Positions 27,051 through 36,970 are shown, counted from the stretch's first letter. The stretch: 64,000 nucleotides of DNA from Pseudoalteromonas sp. DL-6 (GCF_004328665.1 NZ_CP019770.1:2852001-2916000); one strand, 5' to 3'. Numbers and translations are program-made. The notes: generated from the letters alone by a model not told the origin.

Positions 27051-28595
27051 ATGACAGAGCATAAAAAACCACTGGTATTAATGATTTTAGATGGCTGGGG
27101 ATACAGAGAAGATGAGCAAAGCAATGCCATTTTAGCTGCTAATACCCCTGTGTTAGATGAGCTTTGGGCAACGCGCCCTCATACATTAATTTCAGCATCG
27201 GGTTTAGATGTGGGTCTTCCTGATGGTCAAATGGGTAATTCTGAGGTTGGTCATGTTAACTTAGGTGCCGGTCGTATTGTTTATCAAGACTTTACCCGCA
27301 TCACTAAAGCCATTGATGATGGCGAATTTGACTCAACCCCCGCACTGGTTGAAAACATTGATAAAGCCGTTCATGCCAACAAAGCCGTTCATATTATGGG
27401 ACTGCTAAGCCCTGGTGGCGTTCATAGTCACGAAGATCATATTGTGGCGAGTATACAACTGGCTGCAAAACGCGGCGCTAAAGAGGTGTACTTTCATGCC
27501 TTTTTAGATGGCCGAGATACACCACCACGAAGTGCCAAAGCATCTATTGAGCGAATTGAAGCTTTATTTAGCGAACTTAAATGTGGCCGTTTAGCCTCAT
27601 TAGTTGGTCGCTATTACGCCATGGACAGAGACAACCGCTGGAACCGTGTTGAAAAAGCGTATAATTTAATCACCCTAGGTGAAGGCGACTTTGATTATGA
27701 AAATGGCTTAAGCGCACTCAATGCTGCCTACGAGCGCGATGAAAATGACGAATTTGTAGCAGCCAGTTCTATCACTCCTAAAGGTAGCGAATCTGTAAAA
27801 GTAAATGATGGCGATACCATTATATTTGCCAACTTTAGAGCAGACCGTGCACGTGAAATCACTCGCGCCTTTGTCGAACCTGGTTTTGACGGCTTTAATA
27901 AGAAAAAATCGCCCGAGCTTAGTGCCTTTGTGATGATGACAGAATACGCCGCCGATATTGATGCGCCAGTAGCTTTTGGCCCAACGCCGCTTAATAACGT
28001 ACTTGGCGAATGGTTTGAAAAACAAGGTAAAACTCAGCTACGTATATCTGAAACTGAAAAATATGCCCACGTTACCTTCTTCTTCAGTGGCGGACGCGAA
28101 AATGAGTTTGACGGCGAAACTCGCGAGCTGATCCCATCTCCTCAAGTAGCAACGTATGATTTACAGCCAGAAATGAACTCACAAATGCTTACCGATAAAC
28201 TCGTTGCAGCAATAAAAAGTGGAAAGTATGATGCCATTATTTGTAACTACCCTAATGGCGATATGGTAGGCCACTCAGGTGTATTTGAGGCGGCAGTTAA
28301 AGCCTGTGAAGCAGTAGATAGCTGTATTGGTCGCGTAGTTGATGCCCTTAAAGAATATGGTGGAGAAGCACTAATAACTGCTGATCATGGTAATGCAGAG
28401 CAAATGGCAAACCTTAAAACAGGCCAAGCGCACACAGCACATACTAGCGAGCCAGTACCCTTTATTTATGTAGGTCGTGACGCACAAGCGCATACCGGTA
28501 AAGCCTTGAGCGATGTTGCACCCACTATGCTGCATTTAATGGGTTTGGAACAACCTGCAGAAATGACAGGTTCGCCAATTATGGTGTTGAAATAA
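27051..28595 (+). CDS. gpmI: 2,3-bisphosphoglycerate-independent phosphoglycerate mutase
   Basis: This two-Mn2+ enzyme of the alkaline phosphatase superfamily interconverts 3- and 2-phosphoglycerate in glycolysis and gluconeogenesis. From the ATG at 27051 (AGGAG five bases before) the protein has 514 residues, the usual length. Asp14 in LDGWG, the phosphorylated Ser64 in MGNSEVGH, the [12 protein letters not shown] motif and the C-terminal [10 protein letters not shown] metal site are all present. It starts the gpmI-envC-ctp-yibQ run found in E. coli as well. The MITE directly upstream is unusual. Confidence 0.97.
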   Translation: MTEHKKPLVLMILDGWGYREDEQSNAILAANTPVLDELWATRPHTLISASGLDVGLPDGQMGNSEVGHVNLGAGRIVYQDFTRITKAIDDGEFDSTPALVENIDKAVHANKAVHIMGLLSPGGVHSHEDHIVASIQLAAKRGAKEVYFHAFLDGRDTPPRSAKASIERIEALFSELKCGRLASLVGRYYAMDRDNRWNRVEKAYNLITLGEGDFDYENGLSALNAAYERDENDEFVAASSITPKGSESVKVNDGDTIIFANFRADRAREITRAFVEPGFDGFNKKKSPELSAFVMMTEYAADIDAPVAFGPTPLNNVLGEWFEKQGKTQLRISETEKYAHVTFFFSGGRENEFDGETRELIPSPQVATYDLQPEMNSQMLTDKLVAAIKSGKYDAIICNYPNGDMVGHSGVFEAAVKACEAVDSCIGRVVDALKEYGGEALITADHGNAEQMANLKTGQAHTAHTSEPVPFIYVGRDAQAHTGKALSDVAPTMLHLMGLEQPAEMTGSPIMVLK

Positions 28596-28598
28596 TTT

Positions 28599-29741
28599 AT
28601 GAATAAAAGCGCATGCCGCATTATTGCGTGTATATGTGTACTAAATTCATTAGCCACTGGCGTTGCCGTGGCTAATGAAGATCGTACCAAAAAAGACTTA
28701 TCACAGGTACAAGTCGCTTTAGAGCAAAGCCAAGCTGAATTTCAACAACAACAAAAAGAAATCGCTAAGCAACAGCAAAAACTGAAAAACCACGAACTCG
28801 CCATCGCTAAAAATGCTAAAGCACTTAATATGGCTGAGCAATCAGTTAAAACAGCACAACAACTGCAAACAGAACAACAACAAAAAGCGGCACGGCTTGA
28901 AAAACAACAGACACAGTTTCAGCGTATTTTAGCAGCTCAATTAAAAAGTGCTTACATGGCTGGCGGCGATGACTATTCAAAAATGCTGCTTAACCAAGAA
29001 GATACCGCCAAATTTGAACGAACACTTAGCTACTATAACTACTTAAATAAAGCCCGTATAAAACAACTCGATGAACTTAAAGCACTACAACTAGAAATTG
29101 CGAAAAACCAAGCTGAACTTGCGAAAACAAAAGAGAGACTGGTTGCTTTATTTGAGGAGCAAAAAAGACGACAAGCAGCGCTTCTTGGGGCTAAAAATGA
29201 ACGTCAAGCAAGCTTAAAAAATCTAAAACAGCAATTAAATAAAACCAAAAATTCCATTAGCTATTTAGAAGAAAACGAGCAAACTCTGATTGCTACCATT
29301 AAAGAGCTTGAAGAAGAAGAAAAAACCACAAAAATTGAGCTACTTGGCTTAAATCGCAATAAGGGTAAATTAAACTGGCCGAGCAAAGGAAAATTAGCGC
29401 ACCAGTTTGGCCAACGTAAACACGGGGGCATTAATTGGAAAGGCGTGTTAATTTCTGCATCTGAAGGGACTGCGGTAAACAGTATCGATAATGGCCAAGT
29501 AGTATTTGCCGATTGGTTAAAAGGCTATGGCTGGGTAATCGTACTTGACCACGGCCAAGGTTTTATGAGCTTATACGGACACGCACAAACCTTGCTAAAA
29601 GACGTGGGTGATATGGTCAGAGAAGGTGAAAGTGTTGCATTAGTTGGGCAAAGCGGTGGACAAGCTGATTCTGGTCTATACTTTGAAATACGTCATAAAG
29701 GGCGTGCTGTTAATCCCATAAAATGGTGCAGGCGTATTTAA
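28599..29741 (+). CDS. envC: Murein hydrolase activator EnvC
   Basis: A 380-residue exported protein: signal peptide to about residue 25, a long Gln/Lys/Glu-rich coiled coil (about 30-245), and a C-terminal LytM/M23 domain (about 265-378). The LytM zinc ligands are not conserved (FGQRKHGGINWKG at the first site and LYFEIR at the last), as expected for EnvC, which activates the amidases AmiA/B at the septum rather than cutting murein itself. It starts 3 bp after gpmI. Confidence 0.92.
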   Translation: MNKSACRIIACICVLNSLATGVAVANEDRTKKDLSQVQVALEQSQAEFQQQQKEIAKQQQKLKNHELAIAKNAKALNMAEQSVKTAQQLQTEQQQKAARLEKQQTQFQRILAAQLKSAYMAGGDDYSKMLLNQEDTAKFERTLSYYNYLNKARIKQLDELKALQLEIAKNQAELAKTKERLVALFEEQKRRQAALLGAKNERQASLKNLKQQLNKTKNSISYLEENEQTLIATIKELEEEEKTTKIELLGLNRNKGKLNWPSKGKLAHQFGQRKHGGINWKGVLISASEGTAVNSIDNGQVVFADWLKGYGWVIVLDHGQGFMSLYGHAQTLLKDVGDMVREGESVALVGQSGGQADSGLYFEIRHKGRAVNPIKWCRRI

Positions 29742-29774
29742 TATCAAAATAGCTGCATCCTATTAGAGGCAGTT

Positions 29775-31040
29775 ATGATAAACAGACACATTTGCCAAAA
29801 AAAAGTATCGCAAACAAAACCAATGTTTTGGTTTTGTTTGCAGTTGTTTTTTTTATTCGTGTTTTTTAGCTTTATAAATACAGGCTATGCAAGCTCGGTT
29901 AAAGATTTAGAAAGCCAAAAAATAAATGAAATACTGTTTAATATCCACACCTACTACGTTGATGATTTAGCACTGCAAAATAGTGAATATATTGAATACA
30001 ATACGTCTCAATTTGAACGCTTATATTCTAAGCTCGACGCTTACTCTAAGTATTTAGATAAAAATGAGTTAAATGCATTATTTGATAATACTAATGGCCG
30101 CTATACCGGCTTAGGTATAGAAGTAAAAAGCATTGAACAGCGCACCACAATTGTTAAAGTAATTAATAATTCACCAGCAAAACAAGCTGGCCTTCGCCCA
30201 GGCGATATAATTACCGCCGTTAATCAGCGCCATGTAGAAAATAGCCCCATTGATATCGTCGCGCAGCAAATTAAAGATAGTGCTAACGGTAAAGTACGGC
30301 TAAGTATTACCCGTAATAATAATCAAACACCGCTAATATTTAATCTTAGTAGAAAACAAATTAAGCTCGCCAGTGTTACCAAGCAACTACTTGATGCGGG
30401 TAGTGGCTATATTGCTATTAATAACTTTTCTAATCACACCTTGCATGAGGTTGCCTTACAAATAGCTGCCATGCAAAACCATTACGGCCATTCTTTAAAA
30501 GGCCTGATTATTGATTTACGAGACAACCCTGGGGGCACCTTAAAAAGTGCAGTTGCAGTAGCAGATCTGTTTCTTCAAGATGGCTTAATCGTGACCACCA
30601 AAGGACGTTTTTATGATTCGAATCAATCCTTTTACGCTAAACGTGGCGATATTTTAAAAGGTGCACCGATTGTTGTGCTCATTAATGAAAACTCAGCCTC
30701 AGCAGCAGAAATACTGGCTGCAGCGTTAAAAGAAAACCTACGTGCAAAAATAGTAGGCAGTCAGTCGTTTGGTAAAGGAACAGTGCAATCACTCATTCCA
30801 TTAGGCGATGGTGATACCGCTTTGAAACTAACAACAGCTCGCTACTTTACGCCATTGGGAGAGTCTATTGAAGGGATTGGCGTAACCCCAAATGTGGCGA
30901 TTAATCAAACAACGCTTCCACAAACAAATAAAGCCGTTATAATAAAAAATGAACAATCAGAACAAAACACCGCTTTTAACGCTGAAGAATTAGCCGATAT
31001 CCAGTTAGTAAAAGCAAAGCAGCTACTTAGCATGCAGTAA
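29775..31040 (+). CDS. S41-family C-terminal processing peptidase with PDZ domain
   Basis: A 421-residue exported protease. A hydrophobic signal (about 18-38), a PDZ domain (about 105-185, GLGIEVKS to RLSITR) and the S41 catalytic domain follow in order. The Ser/Lys dyad is visible as NENSASAAE (Ser about 307-309) and QSFGKGTVQ (Lys334). Such Ctp proteases trim periplasmic proteins and murein hydrolases; its place between envC and yibQ fits a cell-wall role. GAGG precedes the ATG. Confidence 0.9.
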   Translation: MINRHICQKKVSQTKPMFWFCLQLFFLFVFFSFINTGYASSVKDLESQKINEILFNIHTYYVDDLALQNSEYIEYNTSQFERLYSKLDAYSKYLDKNELNALFDNTNGRYTGLGIEVKSIEQRTTIVKVINNSPAKQAGLRPGDIITAVNQRHVENSPIDIVAQQIKDSANGKVRLSITRNNNQTPLIFNLSRKQIKLASVTKQLLDAGSGYIAINNFSNHTLHEVALQIAAMQNHYGHSLKGLIIDLRDNPGGTLKSAVAVADLFLQDGLIVTTKGRFYDSNQSFYAKRGDILKGAPIVVLINENSASAAEILAAALKENLRAKIVGSQSFGKGTVQSLIPLGDGDTALKLTTARYFTPLGESIEGIGVTPNVAINQTTLPQTNKAVIIKNEQSEQNTAFNAEELADIQLVKAKQLLSMQ

Positions 31041-31079
31041 AAGTGGTAAATTATTTTAAGATAATAAAAATTATAAAAC

Positions 31080-31850
31080 GTGAAAATTATAAATTTAATG
31101 GTGTTAGCTGGGCTTTTTTTAGCCTTATTTGCAACATCGAGTGCTGTTAAAGCCAAACAAATAGCCATAGTGATCGATGACATAGGTTATCATCAACGTG
31201 ACCTAGAATTCCTGAGTTTACCTGGGCAATTGTCTTATTCAATTTTGCCTCATACTCCCTACTCTCAAATATTTGCAACCCTTGCTAGTCAGTCAAATAA
31301 AGAACTCCTGTTGCATGTGCCTATGCAAGCTTTAAATGGTAAAAAGCTGGGCCCTGGGGCGCTCACTTTAAATATGGACAAAGCCCAACTCCAACAAACA
31401 CTCGGTAATGCGCTGGCTAGTTTGCCACAAGTTAAAGGGGTTAATAACCATATGGGCTCTGCGCTCACTCAGCAAAGCCAAGCAATGAAATGGACTATGG
31501 AAGTACTTAAAAAGCGTCAGTTGTATTTTCTTGATAGCCGAACAACCGACTTAAGCCAAGCACAGAATGCAGCTAACTTTTTAGGGGTAGAGAATATTGG
31601 TCGGCATGTATTTTTAGATAATATAACGACCCCTGAGCAGCTACAATTTAGGCTAGAAGAACTAAAATCAAAAGCAACTAAGTATCAGTTTGCCATTGCA
31701 ATAGCGCACCCCTATCCCGAAACCATCGATTTTTTACGCCACGCTTTGCCGCAATTAACCGAGCAAGGATTTGAATTGGTGCCAGTATCACAACTGGTAG
31801 AACGTAAGTATGTGCAAATAGCCCAACAACAAGCCATTTCATTAAACTGA
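31080..31850 (+). CDS. yibQ: Divergent polysaccharide deacetylase family protein YibQ
   Basis: A 256-residue exported protein of the DUF610/divergent polysaccharide deacetylase family. It has a signal peptide (to about residue 24), then IAIVIDDIGYHQRD, the NodB-fold metal-site strand, and later HVPMQA, NNHMGSA and IAIAHPYPET motifs. The start is GTG at 31080. Its activity is unproven; conserved linkage to envC suggests cell-wall work. Confidence 0.87.
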   Translation: MKIINLMVLAGLFLALFATSSAVKAKQIAIVIDDIGYHQRDLEFLSLPGQLSYSILPHTPYSQIFATLASQSNKELLLHVPMQALNGKKLGPGALTLNMDKAQLQQTLGNALASLPQVKGVNNHMGSALTQQSQAMKWTMEVLKKRQLYFLDSRTTDLSQAQNAANFLGVENIGRHVFLDNITTPEQLQFRLEELKSKATKYQFAIAIAHPYPETIDFLRHALPQLTEQGFELVPVSQLVERKYVQIAQQQAISLN

Positions 31851-31893
31851 TGGAGCAAGGTAACGCCTTACCCCAACAGTTGATTTAACTCAA

Positions 31894-31914
31894 TTATAAG
31901 TATGCTACTTATAA
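31894..31914. terminator. Perfect AT-rich dyad at the 3' end of the chemoreceptor gene
   Basis: TTATAAGTA-TGC-TACTTATAA is a perfect 9-bp inverted repeat with a 3-base loop. It covers the stop codon of the minus-strand chemoreceptor and lies 44 bp past yibQ. It is weak in GC for a terminator, but no better candidate is in this convergent gap. Confidence 0.4.
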
Positions 31915-33780
31915 AATAAACGTCGCTACTTTGGCATTTAAATCTGTAGCTCTGTCTTTTAAGACTTCTGCTTGGCTTAAATGCGCAGTAGCTGAGGTCG
32001 TTATTTCATCGGTTACATCTTTAATGGCGACCGTATTTCTAGTAATTTCATTGGTCACTTGCGTTTGCTCTTCTGCAGCTACGGCTATTTGACCCGCCAT
32101 ATCAGAAATTTCATTTACCGCCAAAGTAATTTCTTCTAATGCTTGCGCCGCAGCATTTACATCATCAACACTATTATTGGCATAACCCTTACTGCTGTCC
32201 ATCAAGCTCACGGCTTTTTTAGTAGTGTTTTGTAAAGTTTCTATGGTGGTATAAATTTCGGCTGTAGAGTTTTGTGTTCTTCTTGATAGCACACGAACCT
32301 CATCAGCTACCACAGCAAAACCACGCCCTTGTTCACCGGCGCGTGCAGCCTCTATAGCGGCATTAAGTGCTAAGAGATTAGTTTGCTCAGCAATTTCTTG
32401 AATAGTGGTCAAAATGCTCGAAATAGCCTGAGCATGCAAGCTTAGCTCACCAATCACGGTGGTAGTTTGGTCTATTTCGCCCGCCAGTGAATTAATCGTG
32501 TTTCTGGTTTTATCAACTAACAGCTTACCTTCACGACTACTTTGCGCCGACTGCTGCGATGCGGTCGCAGTATTTTCAGCATTAGCAGCAATTTCATGGG
32601 TTGCACTCGCCATTTCTGTTACTGCAGTGGCAACCATGGCTACTTCTTGTTGCTGTCGCTGCAATTCACTGACACTGCTTTGGTTGGTGATTAAGCTTTT
32701 CTCTGCATCAAAATCCAAATCCGTTGCTAGCTGACGAATATGGCTAATTAGCTCATGCTGGCTGCTTACAAAGCGATTAAAACTATCAGCCAGTACCCCA
32801 ACCTCGTCTTGCGTATCAACACTAATACGCTGGGTTAAATCACCGTTACCATCTGCAATTGTTGATAATGCTTGTGATACTCGGCTTAACGGCGCAAGCA
32901 ACACACCCAATAACCATGAAATAGCAAACACGCTTAATAAAAGTGCCACACCAACTAACACGAGTTGAGTTACTAATAAACTGATTAGCGGTGCCTCTAA
33001 GGTTTGCTTATCCAGTACAAATAATAGCTGCCAATCAGTATTGTTAATATTCTCACCCCAAACAAGCTTCTCTCGGCCTTCATCTTTAAAATAAATAGGC
33101 GTAAATTCACTGTTTTGGCTGTTAGATAAAATTAATTGGTGATTAATTTTCGAGTCAATATGCGTAATATCTGCCATTACTTTTTTAGTGTCTTTATAAG
33201 CAATCACAGTGCCATCTTTATGCATCATGATTGCGTATCCATCTGCAGGCAAAGACATTGTATTGACGCTATCGACTAAGGTCTCAATCGATAAATCACC
33301 CGCTACCACGCCGCTTTGCGTGGTTTTAGCAATAGAAACAACCAACTGATTAAACGCGGTATCTAAATAAGGTTTAGTAATTACGGTACCACTTGTAAGT
33401 TGTGCTTGTTTATACCATGGTCTTGAGCGCGGGTCGTAGCCGCTTCGGTCAATATTAGGATCAGAATCAGTCATTTTACCCTGATTATCACCAAAGTATG
33501 TCAACTCAAAATCACCCGACAACTTTGCTTGTTGCAGTGCGTTTAACGTATTGCCCTCAACTTTGCTAGCTACTGATTCTACAATTCGCTGTCGATCGAC
33601 TAACCAACTTTCAATGCGTACTGCCTGCTGTTTACCCGATTGACTGACGTTATCAATACTGCTTTTTAACAGTAACGCTTTTTGAGAGGTGTAGCTATTC
33701 CACGATAGCAAAATAATGATGACAGCTAGGGCAAGAACCACCGATAGCAAGATCTTTTTCTTTAGTGAATAAGAGTTCAT
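31909..33780 (-). CDS. Methyl-accepting chemotaxis protein with dCache sensor
   Basis: A 623-residue chemoreceptor. Order of parts: transmembrane helix (10-28), large periplasmic dCache-like domain (about 35-265, with DPRSRPWYKQA and TKPYLDTAFNQLVVSIA, typical of amino-acid-type dCache sensors), second transmembrane helix (about 270-295), HAMP (about 296-350), and the MA signalling domain with the conserved hairpin tip EAARAGEQGRGFAVVADEVR. The domain layout is that of amino-acid receptors such as PctA. It is a single gene; no CheR-tethering pentapeptide is at the C-terminus. Confidence 0.93.
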   Translation of the reverse strand: MNSYSLKKKILLSVVLALAVIIILLSWNSYTSQKALLLKSSIDNVSQSGKQQAVRIESWLVDRQRIVESVASKVEGNTLNALQQAKLSGDFELTYFGDNQGKMTDSDPNIDRSGYDPRSRPWYKQAQLTSGTVITKPYLDTAFNQLVVSIAKTTQSGVVAGDLSIETLVDSVNTMSLPADGYAIMMHKDGTVIAYKDTKKVMADITHIDSKINHQLILSNSQNSEFTPIYFKDEGREKLVWGENINNTDWQLLFVLDKQTLEAPLISLLVTQLVLVGVALLLSVFAISWLLGVLLAPLSRVSQALSTIADGNGDLTQRISVDTQDEVGVLADSFNRFVSSQHELISHIRQLATDLDFDAEKSLITNQSSVSELQRQQQEVAMVATAVTEMASATHEIAANAENTATASQQSAQSSREGKLLVDKTRNTINSLAGEIDQTTTVIGELSLHAQAISSILTTIQEIAEQTNLLALNAAIEAARAGEQGRGFAVVADEVRVLSRRTQNSTAEIYTTIETLQNTTKKAVSLMDSSKGYANNSVDDVNAAAQALEEITLAVNEISDMAGQIAVAAEEQTQVTNEITRNTVAIKDVTDEITTSATAHLSQAEVLKDRATDLNAKVATFIL

Positions 33781-34060
33781 AGTGAGTGCAAATACTCGTG
33801 TTAATAAAATTAGAAAGTGATTTTAAATACAGCGATTGAATGGCTGAATTTAGACTATTGTTGAAGCTGATTTAAGCTCACACGCGAGGCATCTTCACAT
33901 ACAAGCTAAAAAAAACAAATAGAAATCATTAATTTAGTTAAAAACCAAACTTATTCACTAATTTCAATGAGACTCTTTTTAATTAAAAGATATTAAGATG
34001 TAACAACAGGTAAGCAAAAAAGTTGCAAGCCTGCTTTTTATTAACTTTTCTTTAAAGCAT
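33781..34060. other. Spacer between rpoH terminator and chemoreceptor start
   Basis: AT-rich gap without gene or repeat. It must contain the promoter of the chemoreceptor gene; only a poor sigma28-like match was seen and it is not called. Confidence 0.5.
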
Positions 34061-34094
34061 AAAAAAGCCCCGCATTTTCATGCAGGGCTTTGTC
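34061..34094 (-). terminator. Terminator of rpoH
   Basis: Stem AAGCCCCGCA (34065-34074) with TGCAGGGCTT (34081-34090), one mismatch, followed on the minus strand by a run of T (34061-34066 read in reverse). It is 20 bp past the rpoH stop. Confidence 0.9.
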
Positions 34095-34110
34095 AGTTTT
34101 TTAAGTACGA

Positions 34111-34974
34111 TTAACTCATCGCGCTTTGTAATTTTTTCATTGCTGTTTTTTCTAGCTGGCGAACACGCTCAGCTGATACGCTGTACTTTTCAGCCAGCTC
34201 TTGCAGTGTTGCTTTATCGTCTGACAGCCAACGTGCACTAACGATATCTTGAGAGCGCTCATCGAGTGTTTTCAAGGCGCTAAATAAACGCGTATGCGAC
34301 TGTTCTTGCCATTGCTGTTGTTCAATGTCGTCAGCTAAATCAGCAGAACCATCGGTTAAGTATTGCACCGGTGAGTAAGTGCTGGTTGGCGCGTCATCAT
34401 TATCGTCGCCAGTTAAATCAAAGCCCATGTCTTGGCCGCTCATACGCGACTCCATTTCACGCACTTCTTTTTCACTCACACCTAGCTCACTCGCTACTGT
34501 GCTCACTTCAGCTTGGTTAAACCAACCTAAACGCTTTTTATTTTTACGTAAATTAAAAAACAATTTACGCTGTGCTTTGGTCGTCGCTACTTTAACGATA
34601 CGCCAGTTTTTAAGCACAAATTCATGGATTTCAGCTTTGATCCAATGAACCGCAAATGAAACCAAACGTACACCCACTGATGGGTCAAAACGTTTTACTG
34701 CTTTCATTAGTCCGATGTTACCTTCTTGAATCAAATCAGCTTGTGGTAACCCGTAACCCGAGTAGCTTTTAGCTATGTGCGCTACAAAGCGCAAATGCGA
34801 CATAATGAGTTGCTTTGCAGCACTAAGATCGCCTTCTTCCTGAAGTCTTTTTGCAAGTTCCTGCTCTTGCTCAACTTTAAGCATAGGAATAGTACTAACA
34901 GCTTGAAGGTAGCCATCCATACTTGCGCTTTGTTGCCCAACTGTAAGTGCCATTGCGTATAAATCTTTACTCAT
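34111..34974 (-). CDS. rpoH: RNA polymerase heat-shock sigma factor, sigma 32
   Basis: A 287-residue group 3 sigma factor that directs transcription of heat-shock chaperone and protease genes. Visible are region 2 ([24 protein letters not shown]), the RpoH box region around [18 protein letters not shown] that is unique to sigma 32, and region 4 with the helix-turn-helix ([26 protein letters not shown]). It follows ftsX as in E. coli. In this genome the promoter region carries a perfect CIRCE element, which predicts repression by HrcA. Confidence 0.97.
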   Translation of the reverse strand: MSKDLYAMALTVGQQSASMDGYLQAVSTIPMLKVEQEQELAKRLQEEGDLSAAKQLIMSHLRFVAHIAKSYSGYGLPQADLIQEGNIGLMKAVKRFDPSVGVRLVSFAVHWIKAEIHEFVLKNWRIVKVATTKAQRKLFFNLRKNKKRLGWFNQAEVSTVASELGVSEKEVREMESRMSGQDMGFDLTGDDNDDAPTSTYSPVQYLTDGSADLADDIEQQQWQEQSHTRLFSALKTLDERSQDIVSARWLSDDKATLQELAEKYSVSAERVRQLEKTAMKKLQSAMS

Positions 34975-35007
34975 TTTTCACCTCGGTGATAAACATTTGA
35001 AACCATC

Positions 35008-35034
35008 TTAGCACTCTTTTAGTAAGAGTGCTAA
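35008..35034. promoter_or_regulatory. Perfect CIRCE element (HrcA operator) upstream of rpoH
   Basis: TTAGCACTC-N9-GAGTGCTAA matches the CIRCE consensus in all 18 defined positions. It begins five bases after the predicted -10 box of rpoH and ends 33 bp before the ATG, the classic position for HrcA repression. CIRCE normally controls groESL and dnaK; enterobacteria lack it. Confidence 0.93.
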
Positions 35035-35039
35035 CTTGA

Positions 35040-35068
35040 ATTTAAAACTTTTTTGAATCATAAATCAA
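35040..35068 (-). promoter_or_regulatory. Predicted sigma70 promoter of rpoH
   Basis: On the minus strand TTGATT (35063-35068), a 17-base spacer and TTAAAT (35040-35045). The start would lie at the upstream edge of the CIRCE element. Confidence 0.6.
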
Positions 35069-35070
35069 GT

Positions 35071-35169
35071 GGTTTTTTTAGTGTTAAGCCAGTCTACGCT
35101 AGGCGACTGAATAACCTATGAATTGATTTAGCCAAAGCAAAGATTAACCTTTTTACTTTGGCTTTTTTA
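35071..35169 (+). ncRNA. Candidate small RNA divergent from rpoH
   Basis: A clear plus-strand terminator (AGCCAAAG at 35130-35137, CTTTGGCT at 35156-35163, then a T run) has no plus-strand gene to serve: both neighbours are on the minus strand. A plus-strand promoter candidate, TTGAAT (35036-35041), 17 bases, CATAAA (35059-35064), would give a transcript of about 100 nt. It holds another small stem (CAGTC/GACTG near 35090-35109). The promoter is only moderate, so this is a proposal; the structure could instead stop antisense transcription. Confidence 0.3.
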
Positions 35170-35216
35170 TAATTTTAAACTTAAAACATGACAGTTTTAA
35201 GAATTATATTAGGGCC

Positions 35217-36203
35217 CTAAACCTTATCAGGTTCTATTTCTGAGATGTAACGATTAACCGATAAGTAAGAACCAATAAAACCTAAACTAGTAGCAAGTAA
35301 TACCAACGCGCCAAACTCATTAAGACTAAGCCCTATTAGCGTAAAACTGGTTTGATACACCCCTGCAACACTGCTTACTGCAGCCGATAGCCACCACATC
35401 ATTAATGCTACACAAATAAAGGCAAACAATCCGCCAATCACGCCATACCAAATGCCGGTCCATAAAAATGGAGCGTGTATAAAGGTATTGGTTGCCCCCA
35501 CTAGCTTCATTACCTGTATTTCTTCTTTTTTATCCATAATAGATAAACGAATTGTGTTGCCTATAATAAGCGTCACTGAGGTAAGTAATAGTAGCGCAAT
35601 AGTGATTACACTCTCTTTTAACAAACTTAGTAATGCATTTAGGCGCTCAAGCCAAGCAATATCAAGCTTACCAAAGTCAACTTCGCGCTCGGCTTCGAGT
35701 TTTTTAAGCAATAGCTTAGCCGCATTAGGTTGGCTATGTCGCTGTGTTGGTGTAACTAAAACCACATTCGGTAATGGGTTGCTATCTAAATATTCTAAAG
35801 CCTGACCAAACCCAGACATTTCTTTGAATTCATCCAAAGCCTCAGTGCGAGAAATAAAAGTCACACTTTGTATTTCTGGATATAGCGCTAAACGTTTAAC
35901 TAAAGTTTGTGTTTCTTGCTCGCTCATATTTTCTTTTACAAACAAGGATATTTCGCTGGCTTGCTCAAAACCACTACTCACTTGCTGCACATTTTTAACC
36001 ACTAAATATAGTGTAGCGGGCAAGGTTAAACTCAAACCGAGTACTGCAATGGTCATCATTGAAGCCAATGGCGTGCGCCACATTTCTCCTAGGCTGTACA
36101 CACCTTGGCGAAAAATATTAATAATGAAAAAGTAACCACCAGAGAATACTGATTTTTTTTGTTTATCATTACTATTTTGACGGCTTTTAAATAGTAAACT
36201 CAT
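35217..36203 (-). CDS. ftsX: Cell-division ABC transporter-like permease FtsX
   Basis: A 328-residue membrane protein with four predicted helices (about 45-70, 195-220, 245-275, 290-315) and a periplasmic domain between the first two. With FtsE it forms the septal complex that activates EnvC, whose gene is also in this window, and so the amidases. Start ATG at 36203 overlaps the ftsE stop by 4 bp (ATGA), which implies coupling. Confidence 0.95.
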   Translation of the reverse strand: MSLLFKSRQNSNDKQKKSVFSGGYFFIINIFRQGVYSLGEMWRTPLASMMTIAVLGLSLTLPATLYLVVKNVQQVSSGFEQASEISLFVKENMSEQETQTLVKRLALYPEIQSVTFISRTEALDEFKEMSGFGQALEYLDSNPLPNVVLVTPTQRHSQPNAAKLLLKKLEAEREVDFGKLDIAWLERLNALLSLLKESVITIALLLLTSVTLIIGNTIRLSIMDKKEEIQVMKLVGATNTFIHAPFLWTGIWYGVIGGLFAFICVALMMWWLSAAVSSVAGVYQTSFTLIGLSLNEFGALVLLATSLGFIGSYLSVNRYISEIEPDKV

Positions 36204-36877
36204 AATATCCCCTCAGCCAATGGATCTTGGCTCATGCGCCCATCATGAAGCGTTAAGCTACGGTACTTCATTCGCGACACCAAGCCTAAATCATGGGTGG
36301 CAATTAAAACCGTGGTGCCATGTCTATTAAAGTCTTCAAACAGGCGTAATATTTCCATTGATAATTCAGGGTCTAAGTTACCGGTAGGTTCATCGGCTAG
36401 CAATATAGGTGGAGAATTGACGATGGCTCGTGCAATCCCTACTCGTTGTTGCTCACCGCCAGAAAGTGTTGAGGGGTGACAGCGAACTTTATCTAACAAG
36501 CCCACTTTATCGAGCGCGCCATGTACACGTTTGGCAACCTGCTTGTGGTGAGTCCCTTCAATAATTAAGGGCAAAGCAACGTTATCAAATACCGTATATC
36601 GCTCTAATAACCGATGATTTTGAAAAATAATACCAATATCACGACGTGCATAAGGAATTTGACGCGAATTTAATTTATTTAAATCCACGCCATTGATAAA
36701 CACATTGCCCGCAGAAGGGCGTTCCATCAAGCTTATAAGCTTTAACAGTGTACTTTTACCGGCACCACTGTGGCCTGTTAAAAAGGCCAATTCACCAGGC
36801 TTTATATGAAAGTTCACTTTTTCAAGCGCGCGGTGCCCACCGGTATAGGTTTTACTTACTTGCTGAAAATTTATCAT
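36200..36877 (-). CDS. ftsE: Cell-division ATP-binding protein FtsE
   Basis: A 225-residue ABC ATPase: Walker A GHSGAGKST (about 36-44), Q loop IIFQNHRLL, signature LSGGEQQR, Walker B ILLADEPTGNLDP and switch His in ATHD are all intact. It pairs with FtsX at the divisome. It lies 93 bp after ftsY, separated by a hairpin. Confidence 0.97.
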   Translation of the reverse strand: MINFQQVSKTYTGGHRALEKVNFHIKPGELAFLTGHSGAGKSTLLKLISLMERPSAGNVFINGVDLNKLNSRQIPYARRDIGIIFQNHRLLERYTVFDNVALPLIIEGTHHKQVAKRVHGALDKVGLLDKVRCHPSTLSGGEQQRVGIARAIVNSPPILLADEPTGNLDPELSMEILRLFEDFNRHGTTVLIATHDLGLVSRMKYRSLTLHDGRMSQDPLAEGIL

Positions 36878-36942
36878 TTTTTATTATTGCCAATTTATTG
36901 TGAGCCTTAGGCTTAAAAATAAAATGGTATTCCTCGCAATTA

Positions 36943-36964
36943 AAAAGGGAGCAGGCTCCCTTTT
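36943..36964 (-). terminator. Hairpin between ftsY and ftsE
   Basis: Perfect 10-bp stem AAAAGGGAGC/GCTCCCTTTT with only two loop bases, ending on the minus strand in a T run. It lies 6 bp past the ftsY stop and likely reduces read-through to ftsE. Confidence 0.75.
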
Positions 36965-36970
36965 GGTAAA

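Noticed and set aside
33826..33852. Sigma28-like promoter for the chemoreceptor (TAAATTCA, 11 bases, GCTGTATT)
   Set aside because: The -10 part matches only about half of GCCGATAA; too weak to annotate.
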